Shown piece by piece: positions 34,196-45,365 of a stretch of DNA of 64,000 bases. This DNA is from Acridotheres tristis (taxonomy: Eukaryota; Chordata; Aves; Passeriformes; Sturnidae). Within the stretch, counting starts at the first letter, position 1, and each line of letters opens with the position of its first letter. The DNA lies in NCBI GenBank assembly GCA_037013685.1, contig CM072919.1, positions 29,087,255-29,151,254 of the forward strand, given 5' to 3'. The notes beneath the pieces are model-generated. The model ran no database searches. It had not been told where the DNA came from and worked only from the letters and a program-made list of their open reading frames with translations. A program made the position numbers and the translations under genes.

Positions 34196-34754
34196 TGTTG
34201 TGGTTTAACAATTAAGTTGCTCGTCACCAAGCAGCTAAGCATCCCATAGCCTCTCCCCTGATAAGATAAGGGAGACAATTGAAAGGGAAAAAGCTAGAAA
34301 ATTCTTCAGGTGAGAGAAAGACAGTTTCATAGGGAAAAGCAGAAGTCTCACATGCAACCAAAGCAAAACAATAAAATAATTCACCAGTTTCCAAGGGCAG
34401 GCAGGTGTTCAGCCATCTCCAGGACAGCAGGGCCCCATCACACCTCATGGTAACTCGAGCAGACCAACTCCATAACTACAAATGTCCCCTCCTTCCTTCT
34501 TCCTTTATAACCTGAGCGTGACACCATGTGGTGTAGGGTTTCTGTCCCAGCTGTGTCCCCTGCCAGCTCCCTGCACACCCCCAGCCTCCTCGCTGGTGGG
34601 GTGGGTGAGGAGCAGCAAAGGCCTCGGCTCTGTGTAAGCCCTAACTAAAACACCCTTGTGTTATCAGCCCTGTTTCCAGCACAGATCAGAAACACAGCCC
34701 TGTACTAGCTATCAGAGAAAAAAATATTAACTGTATACAGCTCAAACCAGTACA
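34196..34754 (-). repeat. Solo LTR (family B), antisense
   Basis: The plus strand starts TGTTGTGGTTTAAC and ends GCTCAAACCAGTACA, the reverse of the family B start (TGTCCTGGTTTCAGC-like). It contains TTTATAACCTGAGCGTGACACCATGTGGT, matching the ATATTCCAGACCATGTGACATC region of the sense copy at 6483-7070. Confidence 0.8.
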
Positions 34755-35761
34755 TCAAGGAATGTTTTCTCTGCCATCTCTTGTTTATTTGCATGAAAGG
34801 CAAGTTATGAATCATTAAGCACTTTTTGAATAGGATTTTTTTCCAAAACTGTGTACTTCCTGCACATTTTTTCACCTCTCATTGAAACATATTTTATTAT
34901 AAATGAAAAGGAGCTGACTTGGCTCCCCCACCCAATATTTACAGCACCATTAGGATACCACAAGAATGCTGAGTGGTCAGTGCCTCACACTGCGGCAAAT
35001 GAAGTAACATTGTAATTTCATTATGTTCACATTTGCTGTTTAAGAGGGAAGATGTAGGGGCAGGGTACTCTTTTCTCTAAGAAAATTTGTATTTTTCATA
35101 AAACAAGGAAAAGGAAAAAAAGCAATTATATCCTTTATCCAATGAATAAAATATGGAAATACGTGTGTGGTATGCTAGATACCTGTTCCTAGAAGCACAG
35201 GTCAGCTGTTACTGGACTCGCTTTTTTTGGAGTGTACCTTCTGAGACTTCCTTTGTGCTGAATCAGTAGGACGCATGCTTTGTAAGTCTCCAGTTATAGT
35301 TACTTTCAACTTACCTGAAAAAGTTGTCCATCTAGGAAGTGAAGAAAAGCAGAAAGAAAAGAAGTTACTTGAAATAAAAACAATTTATAAAGGGAAATGT
35401 TTCTGGAACAAAGTTTGTGAAGTTCTTAAATTTTGATTTGTATGATACGGTATAACAGCATACATTATAGAGCAGTGTCAAAAACATTTAACAAGGGAGC
35501 AGGTGAATTGCTGAGTTGCTGAGGCTTGTGAAATATGCTGCATTAGTTCAACTCTGCCTCCATTGAAGCCAATGCTAGAGCCTAATTGCAAATGTCATTA
35601 CATACTTTTCAGAAAAATGTTTTGAGAAGTCATCTGTATATACAGGCTTACAAATATTCTCATTTTCCTCACACAAGTGAAAAGAAAGAAGGCACAATAC
35701 AAAAAAGACATAATTCCTCTTGAATGCAACTCACAGTTCAGTGTTTTATACTCAACTCCTT
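34755..35761. other. No recognisable feature
   Basis: AT-rich. Confidence 0.35.
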
Positions 35762-36771
35762 ACAGAATCACAGAATCATTCAGGCTGAAGAAGGTCTCTG
35801 GGATCATTAAGTCAAACTTTGACCAGTCACCACCACCCTGTAAACCAGACCATGACACTAAGTGCCACAGTCTTTTCTTGAACACCTCCATGGCTAGTGA
35901 CTCCACCACTTCTGTGGTTGGTCCACTTCAATGCTTACCAGCCCTTTCCACAAAAATAATTCCTAATGTTCAACCTGAACTTCCCTGGTACAGCTTGAGG
36001 TAATCTCCTGTTGTCTTGTTAGTGGTTGCCTGGGAGAAGTGGCTGACCCTCACCTGGCTACAATCTCCTCTGAGGTAGTTGTAGAGAATGAGAAGGTTGT
36101 CCCTTCATTTCTCCAGGCTAAACAACCCCATCTCCCTCAGCTGGTTCTCATGTGACTTACTCTCTTCACCAGATTTGTTGCTCTTCTTTGAACATAGTCC
36201 AGAACCCCAATGTCCTTTTTTAAGGTAAGGTGCCCAGAACTAGACACAGAACTCGAGGTGTGACCTCACCAGGGACAATTACTGCCCTAGTCCAGCTGGC
36301 CACACTATTGCTGATACAGGCCAGGATGCCACTGGGTTTTTTGGCCACCTCGGCACACTCCTGGTTCACTTTCAGTTGCTGTTGACCAGAACCCTCAGGT
36401 GTTTTTCCACTGGGCAGCTTTGCAGCCATTCTGCCCCAGCCTGTAGCTCTGCACGGGGTTGTTGTGACCCAAGGGCAGGACCTGAGACTTGGCATTGTTG
36501 AACCCCATACAACTGGCCTTGGTCCATGGATCCAGCCTGTCCAGATCCCTCTGCAGAACCTTCCTGCCCTCCAGCAGAACAATGCTTCCACTCAACATGG
36601 TGTTATCCATGAACTTATTGAGAGTTGGTACATCAGTCCCATCTTTCACATAATAAATAAAGATATTAAATAGCACTGATCACTGGGGAGCACAACTAGC
36701 AACTAGCCACCAAGTGGATCTGTCACTATTCACCTCCAGTCTCTGGGCCTTGCCATCCAACTTTTTTTTTT
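35762..36771 (-). repeat. CR1 LINE, ORF2 end and 3' UTR, antisense, left part
   Basis: A long CR1 copy read leftward. The minus strand carries RT C-terminal relics in shifting frames: SVLFNIFI...[32 protein letters not shown], then ECAEVAKK.SGILACI.NSVAS. The 3' tail follows down to ACAGAATCACAGAATCATTC (35762). FADDTKL-type catalytic residues are replaced (FMDNTML), so it is dead. Its 5' continuation lies at 37429-37560, beyond an inserted LTR. Confidence 0.88.
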
Positions 36772-36777
36772 TCCCCG

Positions 36778-37428
36778 TGTCCAAGGGTGACATTATGGTG
36801 TTTGTATCTCCAATTGTGTGTTCTGTTTACACTTGGTATTATGTCCTGTGCTTTCAGGACTGACTCTGAAAGTGAAGGTTTGTTTTGTCTTGTTATCAGC
36901 TGGCTCACCTCCCCCATGGTCTGTGTTTAGGAGAGGCTGGCTGGTTTTGCTTGCTTGCTGGTTCGCTTCTGCCTCTCTTTTCTTTTCTTTGCCCTTGCTT
37001 TTGTTTATTAGTTAGTTCAGCTAGGCAGTCCAATTTTTTCCCTGGACTGTTGTTTTTTCCCCCTCCCCCTTTCCTGGACACCGTCTGAACCTGTTCCAGA
37101 CGGGGACCTGGGAAATACCAAGAAACACCAGGAGTCTGCATTCTGTCACCTGCAGCAGTCATTCCCCAGTGCCTGGGGATAACTGGGCAACCACTCACAG
37201 GAGAGACTTTCTGAGTTTGTCATCTCTTCAGAATGGTGAGAGTTTTTGCCAGCTGGTGTTGTTTTTTGTGCTGGGGAGTGTTTTGCTTGTTAAATAAACA
37301 GTTTTTTTTCCACTCCTCTCTGAGGAAATTCTACCCGAAGCCGGTGGTGGGGGGAGGAGTCGTGGGGGTTTGCTTTCTGGGGGCTCCTTCCGGAGGTTTT
37401 CCCCCAAAATTTGCCCTAAGCCAGGACA
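36778..37428 (+). repeat. Solo LTR (family C) inserted inside the CR1
   Basis: TGTCCAAGGGTGAC to GCCCTAAGCCAGGACA, 651 bp, with AATAAACAG near 37294. Same family as 23123-23691, with an extra GC-rich segment before the end. The flanks CCCCG/CCCAG fit a decayed 5-bp duplication, and the poly-T before it belongs to the target side. It splits the CR1 RT coding relic. Confidence 0.85.
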
Positions 37429-37560
37429 CCCAGCAAAGAGTATACCTGTCCAACTTTTCCAGGAAAATTCTGTGGAAGATCATGTCAAATGTTGTGGTGA
37501 ATTCCAGGTACGTGGCATCCAAAGTCCCTCCCTTATCCACTGACAAGTCTACCTGATCAT
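37429..37560 (-). repeat. CR1 LINE, ORF2 fragment, antisense, right part
   Basis: The minus strand encodes DATYLEFTTTFDMIFHRIFL..KL....TLCWV, the degenerate CR1 RT motif region (D.VYLDFSKAFD). It continues, after removal of the LTR, into LDGKAQRLEVNS at 36771. Confidence 0.88.
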
Positions 37561-37949
37561 AAAAGGATTGAATTCCTGTGTTTCAGAATGAAACTCAAAT
37601 TAGGAGAGACTGAAAAATTGCTGACTTGAAATAGTGAGGAATTTCCTATTATAGAGATATGAAAGAAGGTTTTGATAAAAGTTATGACAGTCGAAAGGGA
37701 ATATTTTCAAAAACCCTTCATGGAAGATACTGAAAATGAAATATCAGTCTCATCTTGAAGACAAGTTAAGATCCCCCATTCACACGTGTGTTTCAGACCA
37801 GTGAAGAGATAAAGAAATCTTCTTGTGGGTGATACACCATCAAGCTTCAAATGGAAGAGAGGTAACAATATTAATTTGAAACTGTTATAATGCTCATTAG
37901 TTTAAACTAACTTATTTTGCCAGTTAAAAAACCAAATAAATGTAGGGCA
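37561..37949. other. No recognisable feature
   Basis: AT-rich, between CR1 fragments. Confidence 0.35.
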
Positions 37950-38130
37950 TATCTGGACAATGGAGTATGTTGCCTGAGGAGGAAATAGGGTCTACATCCT
38001 TGGAGATGTTTAAAAACTATCTGGATGCAGCTCTGCACAACTAGCTCTAGGTTTTCCTGCTGTAGATAGGGATTTTAGACAAGAGGACCTCCAAAGACTC
38101 TGGTTCTGCACTCATTAGTCCAATGTCTTC
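37950..38130 (+). repeat. CR1 LINE 3' fragment, sense
   Basis: TGGACAATGGAGTATGTTGCC...TCCTTGGAGATGTTTAAAAACTATCTGGA...GACAAGAGGACCTCCAAAGA corresponds to the end of CR1. It is highly diverged. Confidence 0.6.
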
Positions 38131-41100
38131 TGCTCAGTGAAATATTTATTTAGATCTAAGAACAGTGAAATTAATTTACTTCACTTTCTTGAATAGGACA
38201 GAGAAAACAAAGAATGTTGTCATTCTTTGTTATTCTAAATTTATTCAGACACTGTATATTTCAATGTTTGGATATGGTTATAGTTTTAGAATGTATTTAA
38301 GATTTCTGCCTCATTCTGTTTTGGAAGATCTTCTTTCACTTTCTGAAATATCCTAAAAGTATCTTTCTGACGTGTAAAGACTTGTATCAAGAATCTGGGC
38401 ATAGAGCCTGGGATATCTTCAGGGGCCATTTTTTCTCTCCTGTTTCTCATACTCATTTTGGAATCTAACTAGAACTGTAAATTGGAATTGACATGAATGT
38501 ATATTTTACAAAAACTTGTAGTACATTCTGTGCCAGTTGAAACATCACATCCTGCCAATATTTAAGTGCATCCAGTCTATTCCAGATAGTTAAGCCTATC
38601 TCCCAAATTGTTCAGACCAATGTGGCCAAAGTCTTGTTCTATTCTATATTTGAAGCTATCTATAATTCCACATACATTACTTCAGTCTCATATTTTCTTG
38701 AATAGTAACTTCATTTAAATTCTCTACCTGTTCGGTTTATTCCTGAATTATATAGCTGAAGACTTGTCTTCACGTGCTGAAGACTAATGTCAAAAGCCTG
38801 GTGAAGTGAACAGCCTAAATAATGTTTTATTCCTGCAGTATGATGAACGAAAAAAAGTAACTTTAGAAAGTTATAAATGTTTAAACCCATTGTAGGATGC
38901 AGAGTAACTTACTATTCCAGAATTAGGCAATAACATACCTTTAAAATGTATTCCTGCTATCTGAGACATTGATTCAGTTAGTATTCTACTAAAGTGTATG
39001 GAATTCAAACATACAAGCAATGCAACTTGATCTACAAACACAATCAACTTTTCTTTTCTCCCATGCTAAAAGAAGAAGGAAGAAATAAGACCAAAAGAAC
39101 CAAGAAGGAAGTAGGGTAGGAGGCAAAGGGAGGGAGAATTACAAAACTCCGTTATATGACCTTCTATATAAAACTGTACAACGAAAGTCATTAATGTATT
39201 TAAATACATACTCAGGCCATCCCTTCATCATGAGTTTTTTCATGTTTTACATAGTCAATCAATAAATATATCTCATACATTCACATATATTGTGCAGAAA
39301 TACCTCATTTTCCAGCAATTTCTCTCTTACATCAATCATTTGCCATGCTCCAGGAAATGTAAAGCAGGATGAGATAAAGATGTTGAAGAACAGGGAATAG
39401 GTGCAACATAAAAATATGTGAATTTATATGGAACAGATCATAAATTCTGATTTTACTTTAAATAGTGGATCTACAGTAAATCTACATAGGTAGTGTAAAT
39501 GGTATATCTAGATTGATAGCAAACGCACATTTCATTCACCAAATTCAGCCATAATACTGGCTCATGAACACTGCACATTATAAAAGAGATGAATTGGCTC
39601 TTTTGCTTGAGTACAGAAATGTTAGGAAGAAGCTCAGCATGTAAAACTATTTAACAAAAGTTTTATCAGTCTGTACAAATTAGTCTTTCTATTGTAATTT
39701 GTCAGGATTAATTGGTCAAAATATTTTTTCAATAAAAGCCAGCAATACTTTCTAAAGTAATTTTGAACATAGTGTTTCTTTAAAAAGGACTGAAATGTTC
39801 ACTTTACAAGGGATAAACTGAAAATGTACTATTTGAAGGAAGAAACACACTGCTGTTCATTTTTAGAATATTCAAAATATCTGCCGTCTTAAAATTTAGG
39901 CCAAAATACACAATTAATGTAATATTTGTAAAAGAAAATGTCTTTTTAGTTTTGTTGTTCACAACTATTTTAAACTGTGTTGCACTACATTTTAAGTAGT
40001 ACTTAGGAAAGTAGTTACATTTCTTTTTGGGGTCCTTCTCTTCAGACTCCTTTTAAATATCAACAGATTGTAAAACATAAAATTTTCAAATGTGGTTATT
40101 CTCAGTTGTCCATTATTTAAAAAATCATCTTTTCAGGTGAATATAAAGCAAGTTATTTGAACTTCAAGGCATGCAATGTACACCGTAATAGCCTCACCAG
40201 ATCAAACTAGCAATGCTTCAATATTCCATAAAGAACACATTAAAAATCCCACCTCAGAAGGATGAGAAGGGATTAGGAAACCAATTAGTGTCTAACATCA
40301 GATAAATGAAAACTGATACTCGTAGTAGAAGAAGAGAGAGTACAACTATCTGCATGTAAGTCTGTTTTGATGTGTTTGAAGTTACATTACCCACAACGTG
40401 GCCATTTTTGTTAAAGGTACCAACACATAAAAAGCATACACAAACAAACAAACAGACACTACACGGGGAAAGAAAAATAACATACACGTGGCATAAAGGA
40501 ATTGTGATTGTTTTCTTTTCTCTCTTAACTCCTGGATTTGACAAAATAAGTTCTATAACTTGTGACAATTTTATGTTAGACTAGCTACTCCTACATGAAA
40601 GCAGATCTTTTATCATTACGTAAAAACACAAAAGAAGAGGCAGAGATATTCAATCAGAAAATCAGTAGCAAATACAGCTTAATTTCATTCCAAACAAATA
40701 ATTTCCACTCTTTTTTTTTTTAGTTGCTACTTGGCTTTTACTTTTAGATTATATTTTCCCATCCTTCCACATGCACTTTGGATAAGAAAAGTTATATAAG
40801 ATATAGCAAAATTCAGTATTTTTGAGGAAAATACCCTTTTCTCCCTGCCTAAAAAAATAAAATTTACAACTGCAATTCAAATACAAAACAATGTAAACAA
40901 AACTTCCCTTGTAAAACCTGGCCTGAAACAATGTACAAAATCTAAGTTGAACTTGCAGAGCTAGTTGCAAACTCCATCTTCTGTAAATTGGAGCCAGAGC
41001 TATTCAGGTGTGTCAAAGCTTTGCTACTTTCATGGGAAGAAATCAAAGAATCAGAACTTATGTCTCTACCTGGTACATGAGAAAGAGAAGAAATCAGCAC

Positions 41101-41788
41101 AATAAAATTTGTGAACCCGTGGCATTTACCCATACAGTCACTGAACTATAAATTAGCATCCAAAAATTCTTCTGTGAAGAACTGTGCAAATTCTTTGTCT
41201 TTACAATCTGCTCAAACTGCCTTACACTTCATTAAAAGACATATATATAGATATTCTACAGTCTTACTGAAGCCATATACAGATACATCTTTGGAGCTTC
41301 ATACTTAAATTTGTCTCTGTTCCTTTATTCTGGTGTTCCCTTTAATTCTCAACCTAGATGCCAGAGTTAACACTGTTTTACACATATTGTTGTAGATCCA
41401 GTAAATAGATCTTCCTGGCCAGATAGATTTTCAATCCTCTTGGACACATGACCTATGTTGTTGGTATAACTGGAGAGCTTTGAGATGTGGTTAAGGCTTA
41501 AAATTGAAACACATACAAGTATAGGATAGGACATAACCTCAAACATCCCTGTTGGTAAAGATAATTAGAATTAAGGAAAAGATCAACATAGGAGGGACCA
41601 TGAAAATTTAACAGAAGCTTAGGTCAGTAAAAAGAAGGTTGATACATTAAAGCACAAGGTAGCCATCACGTTGGCACATATTCTTGGAAGGTAAACACAA
41701 AAGGTGTTCATATGTTCACAGATTTCAAAGAAAAGGATGGAGAGAGAAAATGTCACAATTCCCAGAATCAATACCCTTTTCATTGTAG
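38131..41788. other. No recognisable feature (3.6 kb)
   Basis: AT-rich, with only short frames. Putative intron or intergenic. Confidence 0.35.
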
Positions 41789-42052
41789 GTGAGACCACAG
41801 ATTTTTAAGAAAGAAGAAGCAAGTAATGATGATCCATTAAGACACTTAAAACATTTTCTCTGTCAAGATGATGCAGAAATTTTAGAGCTAGGTTCAGGCT
41901 TTACAATAAAACGTATCTATGATTCTATCAAATTATTAAAAGAGAAGAAAAATGAAAACATGCAAAATAAGTCTTCACAAAACACACTTCTCTTAGAATT
42001 TAGCATGCGCAATACTTGTATTTGGACGCTGACTAGTGAAGGCTATCAATAA
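41789..42052 (+). CDS. Candidate exon or short ORF (87 codons)
   Basis: Preceded by ACCCTTTTCATTGTAG, an acceptor-like tract. The frame V-R-P-Q-I-F-K-K... is open to TAA 42050-42052, which overlaps AATAAA (CAATAAAGC). The peptide is charged, with DPLRHLKHFLCQDDAEILEL at residues 15-34. That could be an RGS-type helix start (P..R....F). CTAG/GTTCAG near 41895 could be an internal donor. The site TAG/GTGAGA also reads as a splice donor, so orientation to splicing is ambiguous. Not recognised with confidence. Confidence 0.3.
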   Translation: MRPQIFKKEEASNDDPLRHLKHFLCQDDAEILELGSGFTIKRIYDSIKLLKEKKNENMQNKSSQNTLLLEFSMRNTCIWTLTSEGYQ

Positions 42053-44279
42053 AGCTTGTGACACATAGACAAAATGGTGAGCTGAATATCAAAAAAATCT
42101 TGCCTAAAATTAGAGGCACAACGAAAACCAGATTTCTTCTTTCACCACATACCAATTCATGAATATTCTTTAAAAGCACACATTCATTTTTCTTATAGAG
42201 GTCTGCTTGATGTGCTGTCCATAGGCTTCTGGGCTGAAAGAAAATATTCTATTATAGCTGTAAATCTGATAATTTTTAACTGTGTGTATCTAATAGGCAT
42301 GTATGATTCCTTTAGATTGTTTTTGCTTCATTTATGATTTCAGAGCTTTTATAGAGTCCTAAGAAGATATTATGTCAAAATCATAAAATGGATGGGCTAA
42401 AATTTTATAGCTTTTCTTTTTTATTATTCAAGATCTACTGTTATCAAAAAGAGTTGACAATACAATTTAATTTAAATGCTTGCAACCCTCAAAGGCTCCT
42501 AGGTTAAGATTGCAATTGGATTGGTTGATAGTCCAAGTTACACCAAGGGAATGGCCCATCTTTTGCAGTTCTAGATCAAAGTCCAACTGCAGCTATGGGG
42601 GGGCTCAGCACAAGGTGGCTGCCCAAAAGTGCTGCTTTTGATGCCACTGGCATCTCAACTAGTTGTACCATGATCCATGTGGACATAAGCAAAAGTGAAG
42701 CCTTGAACAGATCATAGCCACTTTTAATTCATAAGAAAACAAGGAAGTTCATCCCTTTTTATATGGGTATTTTTTGAAGAAGGCAGTAAAAACAATTAGT
42801 AATTTGAAAATAAATAAAGAAATAGATATTAAAAATTAGCAAATACATTGCACATGTGCCATTTGAAGAGGAAGAAACTATCAGATTAGAAAGTCAGAAT
42901 AAACTGCCTAGCTTGACATTTTTACATCAGGTCTTAGTGCCTCTCTTTCAAGATGGAGACTTCTGCTGTTTATATAAACACAAATGGCTGTAGCTGTTAG
43001 AAGATGAAAAAAGTAATGCATTTGACTTATTACAAACCATCACCTCAAAAAACTTCAGCATGCTTCTTTTTTTTTCTGTTTTCCTTATTCTAGCTAAAAT
43101 ATATAGACAAGGCATCAGGAAAACCTACTTCTCAACACATTCATTTTTAGTAGGTAATTTTAATTAGCTGAAATAAAAGGAAATGCAAGGGAATTCAATA
43201 TTCAAGGAATATTAAGGGAATTAAACACACCAAAAATTCTTTTGTTTCAACTTACTATTTATGCAATGACATTCACTTAGACTCTTTCTCTAAAATGTGT
43301 GTGCTGCACTAACATCTCTAAGACATTGCAGTCAATAGATTTGATTTTCCTGTGTCTCTTGTACTGTAATGCTATTCTGTGATGTGTTCTAATTCCAAGA
43401 ATTTTCTAAAACATCAGCTTGTGTTTTAGAAAGCTAAGTTACTCGTGTGTTACTGGTTTTGGACTCAATAGGTCTTGACCATACCTATTAGTAGTCTGTG
43501 GGATGACCCTGTGCAAACTTTTTCATCTTTCTGTGCAACAAGTTCCCATTTGTTAAGATTGAGATTTTCACCATGAATGTTTGTTAAAATGCCCAAACAC
43601 CATAATGGAGCCTCTTCTGAAAAGACTGGTAAAGAAAATTGAAAAGATTAGAAATTTTGTTTAGGAAAAATAAAGAATTGGTATCAGAATTGTATTTTAT
43701 GAATTAAAATGCATTAAAAAGAATTAAGAATGCACTTACTTCAGTATTTTTCAATGGCTAAATTTGTGGAAGTGAGGGGGAACAGAACACAGGACACTTT
43801 CATGCCTCTAGTTACTAGACTGAATTGCTTAAATGACTTTATCACAAAAGGGAAAAGAAGGTTGTGAAATTACAGAAGATCAAAAGAAGATCTAATATTT
43901 TCTATATATTCTCCAATACATAACAAATTCATAAAAATTAATTTAGATTCTTTACAAAAACCTTTGCTGGAGAAGATACTCTTAGCTGCAATATAAAAAG
44001 CATCCTTCATTACAGAAGCCAAAAAAGAATCCTCACAGATCTCCGTAGCATTCCCTCTTGTCCTGCTTTTATAGTTCCAGGTCACTCACAAGCAAATGAT
44101 AGGAATTACTGATATTTTTTTTTGTTAGAACAGCAGCACTTCCCCAACTCCTTTAAAATACTCCTATCTACACCTTTAAAACTCCTCTTATCTGCACCCA
44201 CCAATCACTGAAAAAACTATGGAAAAAAGGATTAGAACTGTACATTTTCACATGGATAAGTGCATTTTCTCATAGCACC
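42053..44279. other. No recognisable feature
   Basis: AT-rich. A 71-codon minus frame (43870-44085) sits in a moderately unique-looking segment that I could not place. Confidence 0.3.
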
Positions 44280-45236
44280 TCATAAAAATCAGAGACCACG
44301 GCACCAAAATGAACCTTGTGGTCAGTGTCTACTGCCTGCCTCCTGATCAAATGGAGGCTTTTGACAGAACCTTCTTGATTCAGCTACAGGAGGAATTGCA
44401 TTTGCAAGCTCCTGTCCTTCTGAAGTACTTCAACCACCTTCACGTCTTCTAAGGGAGTGGTGAGCTGCCTGGAGACTCCTGGAATGCATGGAGGAAAACT
44501 TCCTGACCCAAGTAATACAGAGCCTTACCAGAGGCTCAATATTCAATACTGGTCACCAGTGTGAGCTAATTGAGGATATCAAGATGGGAGCAGCTTGGGA
44601 GGCAGTGACCATGCATTGGAAGAGGTCACAGTCCAAAGGGATACGGGTCAGGAAAGAGGTAAAGATAGGCCCCTGACATCTAAGAAAGCAAACTTCCAGC
44701 TCTTCAATCAGACAGTCCATATGATCCCCTGAAAGCGTTCTCAGGGACAGGGGAGAGGAGCAGAGCTCTCCACAAGACAGCAAAAGCTTGCAATCCCCAG
44801 GAGCAAGAAATCAGACAAGGAAGGCAGGAGACTGACATAGCTGAGAAGGGAACTGCTGGTCAAACTAAAAGGAAAGAAATAAAATGCAGAAACAGTGGAA
44901 ACAAGGACACACAACCTGGGAAGAGCATAGAGAAAAAGTTGGGTTGAGTAGGGGTGGGGTGAAGTGAGGAAGGCCAAGGCAAAGCTGGAACTGAATCTGG
45001 CAAGGGACACAAGGAGTAACCGGAAGGCATGTCAGCCAAAAAAGGGAAGTCAAAGAAGGTGTGTCCCCTGACAGACAATGCTGGTAACAACAAATGAAGA
45101 GTAGACTGACGTGCTCAAGAACTTCTTTTGCTGCAGTCCTCAATGCTAACCCTTCTTTCCTCTTCAAGTGGATGGAGAGCAAGATGGGGACTAGGAACAT
45201 AACAACTTCTTACCAAAGGGAAGTAGTGACTGATTT
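44280..45236 (+). repeat. CR1 LINE, ORF2 mid fragment, sense
   Basis: Matches the 5' half of CR1 ORF2, from the end of the endonuclease into the region before RT. It has GTCTACTGCCTGCCTCCTGATCAA, GGAGACTCCTGGAATGCATGGAGG, AGAAAGCAAACTTCCAGCTCTTCAA, GGAAGGCAGGAGACTGACATAGC and ACAACAAATGAAGAGTAGACTGA. Its remnant frame (44488-44676) is broken by stops. It is truncated at both ends. Confidence 0.8.
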
Positions 45237-45239
45237 TCT

Positions 45240-45365
45240 CATTTTGTTTTGCATGCACAGGTAGCTTTTCTCTATTAAACTGTCCTTATCTCAACCCTAG
45301 AGTTTTTTGCACTTTTATAGTTCTGATTCTTCCTCCAATCCCACTGGTAGGAAGTGAGGAAGGAG
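45240..45365 (+). repeat. Family B LTR tail fragment, sense
   Basis: TTAAACTGTCCTTATCTCAACCCTAGAGTTTTTTGCACTTTTATAGTTC is the R-U5 end of family B LTRs. It abuts the CR1 fragment directly. Confidence 0.65.

Noticed and set aside
36220..36676. Possible host gene with RT-like peptide on the minus strand
   Set aside because: It is the degenerate CR1 ORF2 C-terminus in two shifted frames.
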